Counted from the stretch's first letter, positions 50,501-60,014 are shown. The stretch is 64,000 bases of DNA from Colwellia sp. (GCF_013214175.1 NZ_JABSPA010000002.1:1-64000); one strand, 5' to 3'. Numbers and translations: made by a program. Notes: generated by a model not told the origin, from the letters alone.

Positions 50501-50613
50501 TTGGTGTGGTGTTAATTTCTGGCTTATGTATTTCTGCTATTTCTAGTTTCTTGTTGGTGCCTATTTTAACTGAGCTGTTTACCAAGGAGGTAGAGCAGAA
50601 GCTATCGAACTAA
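47539..50613 (+). CDS. RND efflux transporter permease subunit
   Basis: A 1024-residue inner-membrane proton antiporter of the AcrB/MdtB type. N-terminal membrane helix, LNMPRSEDPQFDLP and VVYPGASPSDIETLVVDPLE, the helix with GLIIALGLLVDNAIVVTESIHRE (proton-relay aspartates) and the second half LFGIVVNNAIILIDT are all present. The protein fits the HAE1 family closest to MexF/MdtC-like pumps of unknown specificity. Paired with the adaptor immediately upstream; the substrate cannot be told from sequence. Confidence 0.95.
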   Translation: MKLPRLAIDNAPFTITIILLLVLVGVLSYLNMPRSEDPQFDLPVTLIEVVYPGASPSDIETLVVDPLEQEIADIENIKKIEAKIHNGAVRITIDFLYGTDAEAAFNKVKQAVSTVRPNLPSGIAELLVLKATPSSVAIMQLALWSEPTDYKTMELHAKLLEKRLETIASVRKASIWGYPRQIVAIDIDLALLKYYGLALIDINQILQGRALNITPGFVDAGTRRFNVKASGNFTQLVDIENTIISSSNIANANGVLTVKDIASVSFASAEPSYLAYFDDIPAIFITVEQREKTNIFVLTEQINQEIELFQQNLPSGLKLAKLFQQADSVNVRVNGFFDNLTQGLVIVGLMALLFLGFREALVVILAIPISFLMAIGWLDFSGYGLQQMSIVGLIIALGLLVDNAIVVTESIHREKKLGKDIKQAAASGTSKVAWAIASGTITTMLAFLPMLMIQSNTGDFIRSMPVTVVLVLLASLFVALTLTPLLASKLLVVIDQGAKPKALKIQTLQHYANIFAEKSYRNTLKVLIRHKIAVVIVSLVALMAMFSLFGQVGVSLFPKAEKPMLLIDVTTPANSSLAYTDEVLQQVRQHVKQYALVDKVALNIGNANPRIYYNEVPKRGMIRFGQALLVLKAYQADEVTALVKNLRDDFSHWQQAEITVKEFTQGPVTDQVIAIRLLSESLPDLEQVANDLAAKMRQLSGVVNIDNPIGMANTELVLTIDYQQASLSGVSIERLDNTISTILSGTTIGQFNDNNGEDYPIMIRRKIPTIESLSAIEISNNQGVAIPLEQLATMELKKGGSDFFHYQKLRMAKVSADVETGYSVGDITKELVAYLELYDLPKGMYFTLGGEEESRQKTFAGLTQVMLITAMGIFAVLVLQFKSILQPLIIFSSIPFAMAGSIIGLYLTGLSFSMMAFVGLISLFGIVVNNAIILIDTTNANLRSGLDKHSAILQASAVRFTPILLTTLTTIGGLIPLTLFGGGLWQPLGVVLISGLCISAISSFLLVPILTELFTKEVEQKLSN

Positions 50614-50779
50614 GTTGCTTTGTTGTTAAAAGGAAGTTAAGAAAGCCAATACAAAAAAGTAAATTCATATATAATCATTGCCAATCCTGCAAAGGCATCA
50701 CTATGGCTAGTTATTATTTTTCTACGAATACAATACAGTGACTAATTAATACCGCAGCTAAAAATTCAGGTAAATATAT

Positions 50780-52810
50780 ATGGAAGTAATTGGTACCTCA
50801 GGCTATTTTTTAGCAGCTTGTGCTTATGCTGTTTTTATTTTATTACTGTTAGCGGCACGAAATAAAACCCTCGCCGGTGGTTTAGTCTTATTAGCCGCAC
50901 TTTTAGTTTTTTCATCATCGCTTAGCGCCGCACTACAACCCACACAAGGTTTTTCATTACTTATTGTTCTCGGCATAGAAACCTTAAAGTTAGCGGCTTG
51001 GTCGCTATTAATTATTTGCACACAAGCCAATATAACCTCAGTTAAAGCCTTTGTTACTGACCAGAAAATCAAGCAGTATCTACAAATTTGGGCAGGTTTA
51101 TCAGTACTCTGCTGGGGAGCTGCATTATTTATTCCTGATAGCGTTAAGCTTTTATTCTCATTATTTTTATTACTTAATTTGTGGCTACTAGTCTTACTTG
51201 AGCAGTTATATAGAAATGCCGATGTTAAAGTAAAATGGGCTCTATGGTCATTGATCATTGCCCTAGGTATGGCAACAGTGTTTGATTTTGTGCTTTTTGC
51301 TCAGGCAGCCATGGTTAACCAATTAGACTTTTCTTACTGGTATGCCCGTGGCTTCATTACGGCGTTAGGTATGCCGTTAATATTGGTCAGTACTCGACGG
51401 ATAAAAGACTGGTCAGTGGATGTTTTTGTCTCCCGTGAAATGGTTTTCTATAGCTCTATGTTATTAATCTCAGGGGTATACTTATTGTTATTAGCCATAG
51501 CTGGCTATGCGATTAATTTTTTTGGTGGTACTTGGGGAGATGTAATTAGTATCGCCTTTATTCTTTTAGGCGGTAGTGTTTTAGCGGCACTATTAATTAC
51601 TGAGAGGTTACGTCGAGAAGTTAAAGTATTTATCACCAAACACTTTTTTGCTAATAAATATGATTATCGAATTGAGTGGCTTAAATCAATAGAGCAACTC
51701 GAAATTGGCGCAAGTGATGATTACTATCATACCGCTACTCATATTATTTGTTCATCTTTGAATATCGAGCAAGGGGCATTAGTTAAAAAAGTATCGAGTG
51801 GCAATTATCAGTGCCTTTACCAAAAAAACTATCGACTCGAGCAAGAGGATTTAAACTGTTTAGTTACAGTTGACGAATTTTGTCAACAACATGGTTGGAT
51901 TATTGATGTCCGAGAGCTAGCTGTTGTTGAGCAAAGTTACCCTGGCTTATCGTTAGATGCACAATTATGTCGACAAAAGCACATTGATATAATCATTCCA
52001 ATCTTTATGAATAAATCAGTGTATGGTTTTTTTTTATTGGCCATGCCAGCAGAGCAAGGGTTACTAAATTGGGAAGACCGGGACTTACTTTTTTCCATCT
52101 CTAGGCAACTCAGTAACTACCTGTCACTTAATGAAGCCAATGAACGTATAGCTGAGTCTAAGCAGTTTGACGCTTTTAATCGCATGTCAGCTTTTTTAGT
52201 GCATGACTTAAAAAATATTCAAGCGCAGCTGTCGTTAATTAATAGTAATGCGAAACGTCATCGAGATAACCCAGCTTTTATTGATGATGTCTTTGAAACT
52301 GTTGCCTCGGCAACAGGACGGCTAGATAAAGTACTGACCCAGTTGCGCAATAAACAACTGGTGGAGTCAAGTAAGAAAAATACCGATGTACAGGCGTTAA
52401 TCATGGCGGTAGTGGAGCAACGTAATGTACAGATGCCGCATATTAGCGTGCAATTATCCCTAGAAAGTAGGATCTCTATTGATGAAGAGACACTTTCTTC
52501 TGTATTAAATCATCTATTACAAAACGCACAAGAAGCGACAAACGATAATGGCTGGGTTAAGATAATTGCACAGATGATGGCAAATGAGTTACATATTGAA
52601 ATTATTGATAACGGTTGTGGTATGTCAGTAGATTTCATCGCTAATCGCCTATTTAAGCCCTTCGATACTACTAAGGGCAATGCTGGTATGGGCATTGGTG
52701 TTTATGAAGCGAAACAGTTCATTGAGAGCGTGAACGGCACCATGCAGGTAACCAGCCAGGAAAATGAAGGTAGTCATTTTAAAATCGTTATACCCTGTAA
52801 AGCGCTTTAA
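50780..52810 (+). CDS. prsK: XrtA/PEP-CTERM system histidine kinase PrsK
   Basis: A 676-residue membrane sensor kinase. About eight hydrophobic segments occupy residues 1-275, then a GAF-like region, then the kinase core. H475 in SAFLVHDLKNIQ is the phosphoacceptor; LLQNAQEA, IDNGCGMS and GMGIGVYEAKQF form the N, G1 and G2 boxes. This layout matches PrsK (TIGR02916) of exosortase-linked exopolysaccharide clusters. It is followed by prsR 39 bases later, and a wider XrtA cluster begins right after. The signal it senses is unknown. Confidence 0.9.
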   Translation: MEVIGTSGYFLAACAYAVFILLLLAARNKTLAGGLVLLAALLVFSSSLSAALQPTQGFSLLIVLGIETLKLAAWSLLIICTQANITSVKAFVTDQKIKQYLQIWAGLSVLCWGAALFIPDSVKLLFSLFLLLNLWLLVLLEQLYRNADVKVKWALWSLIIALGMATVFDFVLFAQAAMVNQLDFSYWYARGFITALGMPLILVSTRRIKDWSVDVFVSREMVFYSSMLLISGVYLLLLAIAGYAINFFGGTWGDVISIAFILLGGSVLAALLITERLRREVKVFITKHFFANKYDYRIEWLKSIEQLEIGASDDYYHTATHIICSSLNIEQGALVKKVSSGNYQCLYQKNYRLEQEDLNCLVTVDEFCQQHGWIIDVRELAVVEQSYPGLSLDAQLCRQKHIDIIIPIFMNKSVYGFFLLAMPAEQGLLNWEDRDLLFSISRQLSNYLSLNEANERIAESKQFDAFNRMSAFLVHDLKNIQAQLSLINSNAKRHRDNPAFIDDVFETVASATGRLDKVLTQLRNKQLVESSKKNTDVQALIMAVVEQRNVQMPHISVQLSLESRISIDEETLSSVLNHLLQNAQEATNDNGWVKIIAQMMANELHIEIIDNGCGMSVDFIANRLFKPFDTTKGNAGMGIGVYEAKQFIESVNGTMQVTSQENEGSHFKIVIPCKAL

Positions 52811-52849
52811 AAATTATAGATATTTAAAAATAAAGGAAATAGCATTGCG

Positions 52850-54199
52850 ATGGAAAAGTTACTGATTGTTGATGATGATCTCGGTATACAAAAACAATTG
52901 AAATGGAGCCTAGCTGATTACGAAGTAATATTAGCGGATACCCGTGAGAGTGCTATTGCCGCCGTGAGACGCCATGAACCTAAAGTAGTCACTTTAGATT
53001 TAGGTTTACCGCCAGACCCCGCCAATGCCAGCGAAGGCTTGGCAACGTTAAGAGAAATACTAGCGCTTGCCCCACATACTAAAGTTATTGTTATTACCGG
53101 TAATGATGACCGAAGCAATGCCCTTAAAGCCATAGAAATGGGCGCTTATGATTTTTATCAAAAACCGGTTGATGGCGATGTAATTAATGTCATTGTTTCT
53201 CGTGCTTTTAGCTTAGCTACCATAGAAACAGATAACCGCAGTATGAAATCAATAGTAGGCTGTGACACAGGTATTATTGGTAGTAGTGAAAGTATTGATA
53301 GATTACGCCTTATGGTGCAACGTATTGCTCCTACTCAAATCACCGCGTTATTACTGGGTGAAAGTGGTACCGGTAAAGAGGTCGCGGCCAAAGCTATTCA
53401 TAAAGTGAGTGATCGTAGTGATAAACCTTTTATTGCCATTAACTGTGCTTCTATCCCTGAAAACTTATTAGAAAGTGAATTGTTTGGCTTTGAAAAAGGT
53501 GCTTTTACTGGGGCTCACAAAACCACCTTAGGAAAAATAGAATGTGCTCAAGGCGGGACGTTATTTTTAGATGAAATAGGTGATATGCCTTATCACTTAC
53601 AAGCTAAATTGTTACGTTTCTTACAAGAAAAAATCATAGAGCGCTTAGGCGGTCGTAAAGAAATACCGGTTGATGTTCGTGTTATTTGTGCAACCAACCA
53701 AAACCTAGAAAGTATGGTGGCGGAGAAAACCTTCCGTGAAGACCTTTTTTACCGTATTACTGAAATCACTCTGAATATTCCACCACTGCGTGATCGAGAA
53801 GAAGATGTGCTTATTTTAGCTAACTTCTTTTTACAGCAATACGCTGGCGAGTATAAGCGTAGTGTTAAATCATTTGCCGATGATGCCTTATATGGTCTGA
53901 GGCATCATAAGTGGCCGGGTAATATTCGAGAATTACAAAACAAAGTAAAATCATCGGTTATCATGAGTACAGGTAGCCAAGTGACTGCGTTTGATTTAGG
54001 CTTTTTTGATAAAGAAAATGCTGAGTATGAACTGTCGCTAAATTTACGTGCGGTTCGTGAACAAGCAGAAACCATCGCTATACAAAATGCTTATGCTTTG
54101 ACGGAAGGAAATATGTCGAAAACGTCGGAGTTATTGGGAATAACTAGACCGACGCTGTATTCATTAATTGAAAAATACAAAATTGCCATTAATACTTAA
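52850..54199 (+). CDS. prsR: XrtA/PEP-CTERM system sigma-54 response regulator PrsR
   Basis: A 449-residue NtrC-type activator: receiver domain with phosphoacceptor D50 and conserved T83 and K105; AAA+ domain with Walker A GESGTGKE (170-177), the sigma-54-contacting GAFTGA loop (217-222) and the Walker B LFLDEIGDM; Fis-type HTH at the C terminus (MSKTSELLGITRPTLYSLIEKY). This matches PrsR (TIGR02915). It should activate sigma-54 promoters of the polysaccharide or PEP-CTERM genes after phosphorylation by PrsK. The gene converges on the ATPase gene across a strong terminator. Confidence 0.92.
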   Translation: MEKLLIVDDDLGIQKQLKWSLADYEVILADTRESAIAAVRRHEPKVVTLDLGLPPDPANASEGLATLREILALAPHTKVIVITGNDDRSNALKAIEMGAYDFYQKPVDGDVINVIVSRAFSLATIETDNRSMKSIVGCDTGIIGSSESIDRLRLMVQRIAPTQITALLLGESGTGKEVAAKAIHKVSDRSDKPFIAINCASIPENLLESELFGFEKGAFTGAHKTTLGKIECAQGGTLFLDEIGDMPYHLQAKLLRFLQEKIIERLGGRKEIPVDVRVICATNQNLESMVAEKTFREDLFYRITEITLNIPPLRDREEDVLILANFFLQQYAGEYKRSVKSFADDALYGLRHHKWPGNIRELQNKVKSSVIMSTGSQVTAFDLGFFDKENAEYELSLNLRAVREQAETIAIQNAYALTEGNMSKTSELLGITRPTLYSLIEKYKIAINT

Positions 54200-54226
54200 G
54201 TTATTAATATTTATGGAAAGACAATT

Positions 54227-54257
54227 AGCCACTGATAATTATTTATTATCAGTGGCT
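54227..54257. terminator. Bidirectional terminator between prsR and the ATPase gene
   Basis: A perfect 13-bp stem (AGCCACTGATAAT, 54227-54239 with 54245-54257) with a five-base loop. One arm is inside the last codons of the convergent ATPase gene. T-rich sequence on the plus side follows after one T, and AATT on the other; position and stem quality support termination. Confidence 0.75.
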
Positions 54258-55273
54258 TTACTTTGTAGTTCGGCGAATTCACGGCTCTTTTGTTTTAAAA
54301 GCTTATCTATATAGCGGGTCATTTTAACTTTTTGTTGAATCGAGCCTTCTAATATTTCCTCTACTTCTCGTAAAACATTTTTTATATTCTCAACGTGTTC
54401 AGTTGAGTTGATGACAAAGGGCTTACTTTCATTTTCTAGGGTTGCGCCATTAAGGGAGCCGGTTAATTCAACAGACATTTCCTTCGCTACCTCATTAATG
54501 ACTTTACAATTAATGTGACTCAACTCTTCGAGGAAACCGAACAATAGCAGCCTATCAACAAAAATATTTATTTTTCTCGGTACACCGAGCGTTTTTTCAA
54601 AAATAAGCTGAAAGGCATCATCAGTAAATAAAGCTTCTTTATTACAATTGGCCTGCGCTAACCTGTGATTAATATAATCTTTAACTTCTTCAACACTAAG
54701 GGGCTTTAAATGAGCCGAGGCAATAATACGCTGTCTAAATTGCTCCATGTCAGGTGCAGAAATAATGGTTTTTAACTCTTCCTGACCTAATAAGAAGCTT
54801 TGAATAAGCGGCTTATTATCTAGTTGGAAATTAGAGAGCATACGTAATTCTTCAACGGTTTCTGCCGGCAAATTTTGTGCTTCATCAACAAGTAATAAAG
54901 CACGTTTACCTTGCTTATTTAAGCCGATAAGAAACTGTTCAATACTTCGTAGTGTATCAGCCTTACTGTTACCAGTGACTGTGATTTTAAACTCAGCAGC
55001 AACAAGCTCAAGTAACTCATTAGGAGATAAATTTGTGGTAACCAATTGAGCCGCGACAATATTTTCATCAGCAATATTTGCTAGTAAATTACGGGCAATC
55101 GTTGTTTTCCCTGTGCCAATAGGGCCAGTGATAACAATAAAGCCTTCACCTTGATCTAAGCCGTATTGTAAATATGATAAAGCCCGTTGATGATGACTGG
55201 TAGCAAAGAAAAACCGAGGGTCAGGACTTAACTGGAAAGGCCGTTCACTAAAGCCATAGTAACTTTCATACAT
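54239..55273 (-). CDS. XrtA system-associated ATPase (ExeA-like)
   Basis: A 344-residue AAA-type ATPase of the ExeA/GspA fold (TIGR03015). It begins MYESYYGFSERPFQLSPDPRFF, the family signature; Walker A is GPIGTGKT (50-57), Walker B LLLVDEAQNLP (about 126-136). An arginine-finger region and a short coiled-coil tail follow. It is the last gene of the leftward operon, one base after the previous stop. The cellular role in polysaccharide export is unknown. Confidence 0.92.
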   Translation of the reverse strand: MYESYYGFSERPFQLSPDPRFFFATSHHQRALSYLQYGLDQGEGFIVITGPIGTGKTTIARNLLANIADENIVAAQLVTTNLSPNELLELVAAEFKITVTGNSKADTLRSIEQFLIGLNKQGKRALLLVDEAQNLPAETVEELRMLSNFQLDNKPLIQSFLLGQEELKTIISAPDMEQFRQRIIASAHLKPLSVEEVKDYINHRLAQANCNKEALFTDDAFQLIFEKTLGVPRKINIFVDRLLLFGFLEELSHINCKVINEVAKEMSVELTGSLNGATLENESKPFVINSTEHVENIKNVLREVEEILEGSIQQKVKMTRYIDKLLKQKSREFAELQSKATDNK

Positions 55274-55274
55274 A

Positions 55275-56873
55275 TTAGAAATCTTTTGTTAAATTAATGG
55301 AAGCACGGGCTTCAGTGTAAGTGTAGCGTTCAAAATTTGATTGTCTGTCAAGGTATTGTAAGGTTATAAATGCATAGAGAGATGACGCTAAGCTTCTATT
55401 ATAAGTTGTCGAAAATGTTTTATAGATATCCTCTTGTCGAGGACCTTCAGGTCTATCTTTGTCAAAAGTATTTTTACGGTAATCAAGATAAACAGTAACA
55501 TTACTTTTAGGACTTATACGGCGAGTGACACTAAAGCGCGCATCAAGGTAATCATCAATAATACCCGATTTTAAGCTTTCACGCTCGCGATTCGAAAGGT
55601 TTAGGCTAAAAGTAGTGCGCGCTAAGGTTAATTTCGATTGCCATGCTAGACGTTTGTTCAAACTAAATTCGTTACTTTCAACAAGTTTGAATGTATTGAC
55701 AGGTAGGTTTTGATAATCACTGGTATCATCAGGAATCTCCCCTATAGGTAAGCAGTTATTAATGTCAGTGGTATCACTTGGACACCATATTTCACTATCA
55801 ACTTGCTGGTAGTTATTACGATCGAACACCTCAATGGTTTCATGATAAGAAATACTATTGGTTAGACGTCTCGTTTGATGTGAAAAATCAAACTTATAAG
55901 AGTCACCAAAAAATCGTTTAGAATAGCCTGCTTTAAATGATGTTCGAGCAGATAGTTGCCAGTCAATATCGGCAGCAATGTAGTCATCATTTTCTTGACT
56001 ATCATCGCGTACGTAATTATACGACAGGTCAATAATGAAATGTTTTGCGGCTTGGTATCGCAAACCAGGCCCCCAAGAAGGAATTCCTTTAGAGTTGTTC
56101 TCTGCGAAAGTACCGGTAACTCTTTCATTATAAAAGCGGAAAAAAGGGTTGATTTTGTAGGGGGTAATGGTGCCTATTTTAGTTTCTAACTGATAGTTTT
56201 CACTGGTAAAACCGCCATTATCTCTGTTTGAGAAGGAGCCATCAACCTGCCAAAAAAAATAACGAGCAGCATTACCGTTTTCACTATTGAGTATTGCGGT
56301 GTAGCCATTGCTTTCCCCTATACTGTCTTCAGTGTCAACTATACTGTAAGTTATTGAAGAGTATATGTAATAATCACTATTTATACTGTTATATTCCAGT
56401 CCAGCATCATGACTACGACGTTGTACTGTATCCGCAGTAATTAAATCCGAGATACTATTATTAGTATCATTTGTATTAACATTGGTTATTAATGAGTTAG
56501 CTATTACTGTTAGATTATCTTGCCACAGTGAATATGAGGAATTAGCTTGTAATGTTTGGTAATCATCATTCAGATCACTATCATGGCTATAGCCCACCAG
56601 CGTTTCTGTACCAGTAAATGAAAATTGTAATTTTCTTGAGCTAAAGTTAGCATCCGCAGCAATAATGAACTGACTTACTAGACTCGTTTGTTTATCTAAT
56701 TGATTCAGTTCAATATTATCAGTATAGGTTTCGGTGAGTCCTAGACTGGGATCAAAGCGCCATTCACCTGCTATTGAGTTGGCGGATAAAAATAAGCCAG
56801 CTAGAGCGAGGCAATGTATTGGTGACAGAATATTACTGGTTTTTTCTGCCATAGCCATATCCATAATAGCCAT
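55275..56873 (-). CDS. XrtA system outer-membrane protein (TIGR03016 type)
   Basis: A 532-residue protein with an N-terminal signal peptide and a beta-rich barrel-like body: WRFDPSLGLTETYTDNIELNQLDKQ after the leader, many alternating strands, ending ARASINLTKDF with a C-terminal phenylalanine. This matches the outer-membrane beta-barrel family tied to XrtA clusters. The ATG at 56873 is favoured by AAGGA six bases upstream; the gene then overlaps the kinase gene by 41 bases. A start at 56852 would reduce the overlap to 20 bases. Confidence 0.87.
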   Translation of the reverse strand: MAIMDMAMAEKTSNILSPIHCLALAGLFLSANSIAGEWRFDPSLGLTETYTDNIELNQLDKQTSLVSQFIIAADANFSSRKLQFSFTGTETLVGYSHDSDLNDDYQTLQANSSYSLWQDNLTVIANSLITNVNTNDTNNSISDLITADTVQRRSHDAGLEYNSINSDYYIYSSITYSIVDTEDSIGESNGYTAILNSENGNAARYFFWQVDGSFSNRDNGGFTSENYQLETKIGTITPYKINPFFRFYNERVTGTFAENNSKGIPSWGPGLRYQAAKHFIIDLSYNYVRDDSQENDDYIAADIDWQLSARTSFKAGYSKRFFGDSYKFDFSHQTRRLTNSISYHETIEVFDRNNYQQVDSEIWCPSDTTDINNCLPIGEIPDDTSDYQNLPVNTFKLVESNEFSLNKRLAWQSKLTLARTTFSLNLSNRERESLKSGIIDDYLDARFSVTRRISPKSNVTVYLDYRKNTFDKDRPEGPRQEDIYKTFSTTYNRSLASSLYAFITLQYLDRQSNFERYTYTEARASINLTKDF

Positions 56874-57738
56874 AGATATCCTTTTTAGATCTAATGGTTT
56901 TATTCATTACTAAGCCTATAGCAATATCGTTATTTAACTGACTTACCGCTGTTTTAACATCATCTGTTTTAGTTTTTGATTCTTCAACCACTATAAGCGC
57001 TTGGCCAACAAGATCGGATAATACTGGCGTTTCTGTAACGCCGAGGATTGGCGGACAGTCAAAAATAACGATTCGGTCGGGGTAACGTTCAGCTAGTTCT
57101 TTTGCTAAGCTCTCCATACGCTCACTGGCCAATAACTCATTGGTTAAATGGTGTGGTTTACCGGCAGGAATCAGTTTTAAGTTTTCAATATTAGTACTAT
57201 AAATAATATCGGAAAGCGATGTCACCTCAGCTAATAAGTATTCGAGTAAGCCTTTTTTACTATCAAACTCTAATTCTCTGTGCAAACTAGGCCTTAGTAC
57301 ATCAGCATCAATTAGCAGTACTGTCTTATCCTGCTCTAGGGCAATACTTAATGCTAAGTTAATGGCTATATAGGTTTTTCCTTCATTAGGATGAGAGCTG
57401 GTCACCATAATCAAGTTGCTATTGTGTAGTGTTTTTGATGCTAAGCCAAAAGCATTGTTTAACAATTTTCGTTTAATATGGCGAAATTCTTCTTGAATAT
57501 GATGAGCGCTATCTGGGCTATAAATAAAGCCGCGCTCATTTAACCTATCACCATTTAAAATTATTTTATCTTTATTACAGCTCTCTTTGTTGTTAACTGG
57601 TTCGCTTGTTTCAGGAACTGACGTGCTAGTTGTCTTGGAAACAATAGCCTCATTTTCCACTTCATGTTCAGTGATGTTAGTAATTTTTTCTTGCTGAGCT
57701 AATTTTTGTTTAGCCAGGGCTTTTTCAATAGTACTCAT
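56833..57738 (-). CDS. XrtA system tyrosine autokinase (BY-kinase)
   Basis: A 301-residue cytosolic bacterial tyrosine kinase (TIGR03018). An N-terminal variable part is followed by the ATPase core: Walker A-like SSHPNEGKT (114-122), Walker A' VLLIDADVLRP (140-150) and the Walker B VIFDCPPILG. The tail is tyrosine-rich (YGYYGYGYG at 289-297), the site of autophosphorylation in BY-kinases. The chain-length protein is encoded 2 bases upstream and is expected to be its membrane activator. It regulates polymer length and export. Confidence 0.93.
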   Translation of the reverse strand: MSTIEKALAKQKLAQQEKITNITEHEVENEAIVSKTTSTSVPETSEPVNNKESCNKDKIILNGDRLNERGFIYSPDSAHHIQEEFRHIKRKLLNNAFGLASKTLHNSNLIMVTSSHPNEGKTYIAINLALSIALEQDKTVLLIDADVLRPSLHRELEFDSKKGLLEYLLAEVTSLSDIIYSTNIENLKLIPAGKPHHLTNELLASERMESLAKELAERYPDRIVIFDCPPILGVTETPVLSDLVGQALIVVEESKTKTDDVKTAVSQLNNDIAIGLVMNKTIRSKKDIYGYYGYGYGRKNQ

Positions 57739-57740
57739 GG

Positions 57741-59327
57741 CTAAAAGATCCTTTTCAATGGAGCCTGTACGAGGTCAGGAAATAAAAAATAACTAACAAA
57801 CATCACTAAAATAGATAGTAATAACAGGTTAGAACAGACAAAAATCAAGGTTTTCTTTTGATGCCACTTATGTAAACCTAAGTTTTCATTCGCTGAGATT
57901 ACCCCGAAAATAGGCACTCCGGTGGCTTTTGATAATTGAGCTGTCGAGGTTGCTACTGGGTTTAATTGACTCATTAATAAAGATAAAGCAATGCCGACAC
58001 CAAAACCTATTACTGTGACAAAGGCAAATAAGACATAACGTTTAGGACCGGACGGCTTGCTTGCAATACGCGGTGGATCTAAAGTACGAAATTGAATTTT
58101 ATCTGTTGTTTCATCTGCTTGTTGAGCTAGTTGCGCGGTTTCTTTACGTGATAATAACTGTTCGTATTTTTCTTTGGTAATAGAGTAACCACGGTTTAGG
58201 GCGACTAATTCTGCTTCTATTTCAGGTATAGTATGTACACTACTTTCAAGTTCAATAATACGCTGGCGGTAATTATCAGCTCTGACATTGAGCGAAGCAA
58301 TCAAGTTTTCCAATTGGTTAACTTGTATTTGTACTTCTTGAATAACCGGATTAGCACTTAATCGGTTTAAGCTGCCACTATTTTCACTATTTTGCTCGAG
58401 GTAGTTGTCTATTTCAGCACTGCGCAATTTATTTAAGTGCGCTAAATTTCGGCTTACTTCAATGACATCTGGATGTCTGTCGGTATAACGTAGTTTTAAG
58501 GTATCAAGCTGTACTTCGAGTTCAGTAATACGGTTATCGTAAGTGGTTTGAATAGAGCTATCACTTTTTATTTTATTAGCACTGTTGGGATTGGTAACTA
58601 TTGACTGTGTAAGTTGTTTATTAGCGGATGCTAAACGCGTTTTATTTTCCAGAATATCTAATTCAATAGATTTTAACTGCTCCCTACTGTTGTTCAACTT
58701 TATGTAATATCCGCCCGACTGATTAGGTAGGATCCCACTATACTTTTGTTTAAAGCTAGTGAGTCTAGCTTCAGCATCACTTAATCTGTTTTCATAATCT
58801 CTAATTTGAGTATTTATAAATTTTTGCGCACTATCAGAGTCACTGCGGGTTTCTCCCAAGGTGTTTTCAATAAAAACAGTTAACGCTGCGCGAACGATAT
58901 TCCTCGCCATTTCGGGGTCTTTATCTTCAATACTCAGGGTATAAATATTTTCTCGACCAACCCCAGATATTTTGATGTTATTTTTTAATGATTTAATTAT
59001 TTTCTCATATTCTTCACTATTACTTGCTTGAACATCAAGGTCGGTCATACGCGATATACGTTCTAAATTAGGGCGGCTTAATAGCGTTTTAACCATTAGG
59101 CGAATTTGAGTATTCGGATTAGTTTCAACAGTTAATCCTTTTAATAATGGACGTAATAATGATTGTGTATCAACATAAACCCTTGCTTCTGATTCATATA
59201 CATCGGGCATAGATGAAACAAAATACCAACCAAGCGGACAAATAAGCCAAGTTGCTATGATGATATAACGACGTTTTAACCAAATTCCTTTTAGATAATC
59301 AATTATCTCTTCAAATATTTCTTGCAT
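57741..59327 (-). CDS. XrtA system polysaccharide chain-length determinant (GNVR type)
   Basis: A 528-residue Wzz/PCP-2a protein (TIGR03007). TM1 lies at about 21-38, a long periplasmic coiled-coil (about 130-410) carries the GNVR-type region VALNRGYSITKEKYEQLLSRKE, then a proline-rich PPRIASKPSGPKR precedes TM2 (about 431-452). A third segment at about 492-515 is unusual for the family. It sets polysaccharide chain length with the tyrosine kinase encoded directly downstream. Confidence 0.93.
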   Translation of the reverse strand: MQEIFEEIIDYLKGIWLKRRYIIIATWLICPLGWYFVSSMPDVYESEARVYVDTQSLLRPLLKGLTVETNPNTQIRLMVKTLLSRPNLERISRMTDLDVQASNSEEYEKIIKSLKNNIKISGVGRENIYTLSIEDKDPEMARNIVRAALTVFIENTLGETRSDSDSAQKFINTQIRDYENRLSDAEARLTSFKQKYSGILPNQSGGYYIKLNNSREQLKSIELDILENKTRLASANKQLTQSIVTNPNSANKIKSDSSIQTTYDNRITELEVQLDTLKLRYTDRHPDVIEVSRNLAHLNKLRSAEIDNYLEQNSENSGSLNRLSANPVIQEVQIQVNQLENLIASLNVRADNYRQRIIELESSVHTIPEIEAELVALNRGYSITKEKYEQLLSRKETAQLAQQADETTDKIQFRTLDPPRIASKPSGPKRYVLFAFVTVIGFGVGIALSLLMSQLNPVATSTAQLSKATGVPIFGVISANENLGLHKWHQKKTLIFVCSNLLLLSILVMFVSYFLFPDLVQAPLKRIF

Positions 59328-59378
59328 TACTACCCTTTAATTGTCCGCTAATTTGAGATGTTGTTAATGATGACAGTT

Positions 59379-60014
59379 TTAAAACCATGCCTCAGGAATG
59401 ATAATAATATCACCAGGTAACATATCAACATTTGCACTTATCTCTCCATCTTTAAGTAATTGATCTATCATAACTTGATATTGCTTTTGCTTACCATCTT
59501 CAATACGTATCAATACCGCATCATTACCATCGGCAAACTCAGTTAAGCCACCGACTTGGATCATAACATCCAGTAAAGTCATATGCTGAGTATAATTAAT
59601 TGCCCGCGGTTGCGCTGCTTCACCGATAACACGGATTTGCTCACTAAAAGGACCGACAAAATTTGCTACTGTAACCGTAACAATAGGGTCGCGCAGGTAA
59701 GTTGCTAATATTTCTTCAATTGAGCGGGCTAGTTCAGTTGGGGTTTTACCTGATACCTTGATATCTTCAACTAACGATGTGGTAATCATGCCATCGGGTC
59801 TAACAACAAAAGAGCCGGATACTTCGGGGTTTCGCCAAACAAAAATATTAAGCACATCACCTGAGCCTATTAAGTATTTATACGAATTTATATTAATAGT
59901 ATTTGATGAGTGCAAGGTTGCGCTAGGAAGTGTACTGTGTGAACTACAGCCTGAAAGAAAAGTTGCTAGCAATAGCAGGCCAACTTTTAAGTTGTTGGCA
60001 AAGCGATTATCCAT
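59379..60014 (-). CDS. XrtA system polysaccharide export lipoprotein (EpsE/Wza-like)
   Basis: A 211-residue outer-membrane lipoprotein of the Wza/OPX class (TIGR03027). The lipobox is LSGC with C23, after a hydrophobic leader. A Poly_export domain (YLIGSGDVLNIFVWRNPEVSGSFVVRPDGMITTSLVEDIKVSGKTP) is followed by one SLBB-like segment. First gene of the leftward operon, 51 bases before the chain-length gene. It is short for an OPX protein and lacks the Wza C-terminal helix that would span the outer membrane. Confidence 0.93.
   Translation of the reverse strand: MDNRFANNLKVGLLLLATFLSGCSSHSTLPSATLHSSNTININSYKYLIGSGDVLNIFVWRNPEVSGSFVVRPDGMITTSLVEDIKVSGKTPTELARSIEEILATYLRDPIVTVTVANFVGPFSEQIRVIGEAAQPRAINYTQHMTLLDVMIQVGGLTEFADGNDAVLIRIEDGKQKQYQVMIDQLLKDGEISANVDMLPGDIIIIPEAWF

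Noticed and set aside
50037..50585. 182-codon minus-strand frame inside the RND pump gene
   Set aside because: Antisense shadow of a highly conserved coding region.
50824..51258. 144-codon minus-strand frame inside prsK
   Set aside because: Antisense to membrane segments of prsK; no ribosome site or similarity.
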